Assembly: GCA_900467685.1 (NCBI GenBank)
Contig: UBQX01000006.1
Span: forward strand, 1 to 64,000
Direction of reading: 5' to 3'
Source of the DNA: Hyphomicrobiales bacterium
GTDB taxonomy: Bacteria; Pseudomonadota; Alphaproteobacteria; Rhizobiales; Rhizobiaceae
DNA length: 64,000 nt
The position numbers and the translations under genes are program-made. Below the pieces are notes generated by a model, which had not been told where the DNA came from, did no database searches, and saw only the letters and a list, made by a program, of their open reading frames with translations. How positions within the stretch are numbered: position 1 is the stretch's first letter; each line of letters opens with the position of its first letter. This document shows positions 63,951 through 64,000 of the stretch, piece after piece.

Positions 63951-64000
63951 AATGCTAGCGTAAAGCGCTTGCATTTCTCTGCCTTGATGCCAATATGCTT
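63951..64000. other. Right window edge
   Basis: Only 50 bp remain after betA; nothing can be called. Confidence 0.5.

Noticed and set aside
1-64000. CRISPR arrays, insertion sequences, transposases, integrases or rRNA genes
   Set aside because: None were seen. The only repeats are short palindromic intergenic families.

Overview
The window looks like a piece of a chromosome (or chromid) from an alphaproteobacterium of the Rhizobiaceae (Rhizobium/Agrobacterium/Ensifer/Shinella group). The reasons are uniformly GC-rich coding sequence, a fused CysN-CysC enzyme, a Rhizobium etli-type asparaginase, the betI/betB/betA and gbcA/gbcB choline-betaine genes, a cspA locus followed by small rhizobial-type proteins, and several families of short palindromic intergenic repeats of the kind common in rhizobia. 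The species cannot be fixed from the sequence alone.

Layout. 1-3 kb: surface polysaccharide genes (an O-antigen ligase-like membrane protein cut by the left edge, and a CapD-type sugar dehydratase). 3.2-6 kb: sulfate activation (cysD, cysNC). 6-14.3 kb: housekeeping and signalling genes: an AhpD-like protein, a GGDEF-EAL protein, two paralogous lipoproteins, tRNA-Pro, an acyl-CoA ligase/enoyl-CoA hydratase pair, and a soluble globin-type chemoreceptor with an FNR/FixK-like site upstream. 14.7-30.8 kb: a bacterial microcompartment (BMC) locus. 31-35.3 kb: a DUF2171 protein and metH. 35.3-36.8 kb: an AT-rich island with a divergent sugar transferase. 36.9-41.3 kb: small regulators, cspA, toxin-antitoxin-like pairs and a DnaB-like ATPase. 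41.4-44.4 kb: a cobalamin riboswitch in front of glycine betaine demethylase genes (gbcA, gbcB). 44.6-59.2 kb: an amine oxidase, a lysozyme-like lipoprotein, a ParDE-like pair, DUF3422, ansA, two tandem MFS exporters, c-di-GMP enzymes, and a hydrolase with a divergent AraC regulator. 59.4-64 kb: betI, betB and betA, with an antisense XRE gene and repeats between betB and betA.

The most unusual part is the BMC locus. Two divergent operons leave one 213-bp region. The rightward operon encodes a pentamer shell protein (BMC-P), a hexamer shell protein (BMC-H), a CoA-acylating aldehyde dehydrogenase, a EutJ-like ATPase, a trimer shell protein (BMC-T), a malate/lactate-type dehydrogenase carrying a EutT-like N-terminal segment, and a zinc alcohol dehydrogenase. 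A PucR/CdaR-type GAF regulator follows. The leftward operon encodes a carotenoid-hydratase/AttH-like protein, a HAD phosphatase with a Cys/His-rich tail, a stand-alone phosphohistidine swivel domain, an unrecognised 470-aa protein, a winged-helix-like protein, a pyruvate-phosphate-dikinase-like protein whose pyruvate/PEP barrel has lost its usual catalytic residues, and a second BMC-H. No phosphotransacylase, acetate kinase, B12 diol dehydratase, ethanolamine lyase or glycyl radical enzyme is present. My inference is that this is an aldehyde-processing metabolosome of an unassigned type, whose substrate is activated by a split dikinase that phosphorylates something other than pyruvate.

The betaine genes form a coherent theme at the right: BetA and BetB make glycine betaine from choline, GbcAB demethylates it to dimethylglycine, and a sarcosine-oxidase-like flavoprotein sits beside gbcAB. 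The cobalamin riboswitch in front of gbcA, with a palindromic repeat inserted into one of its arms, is unexpected.
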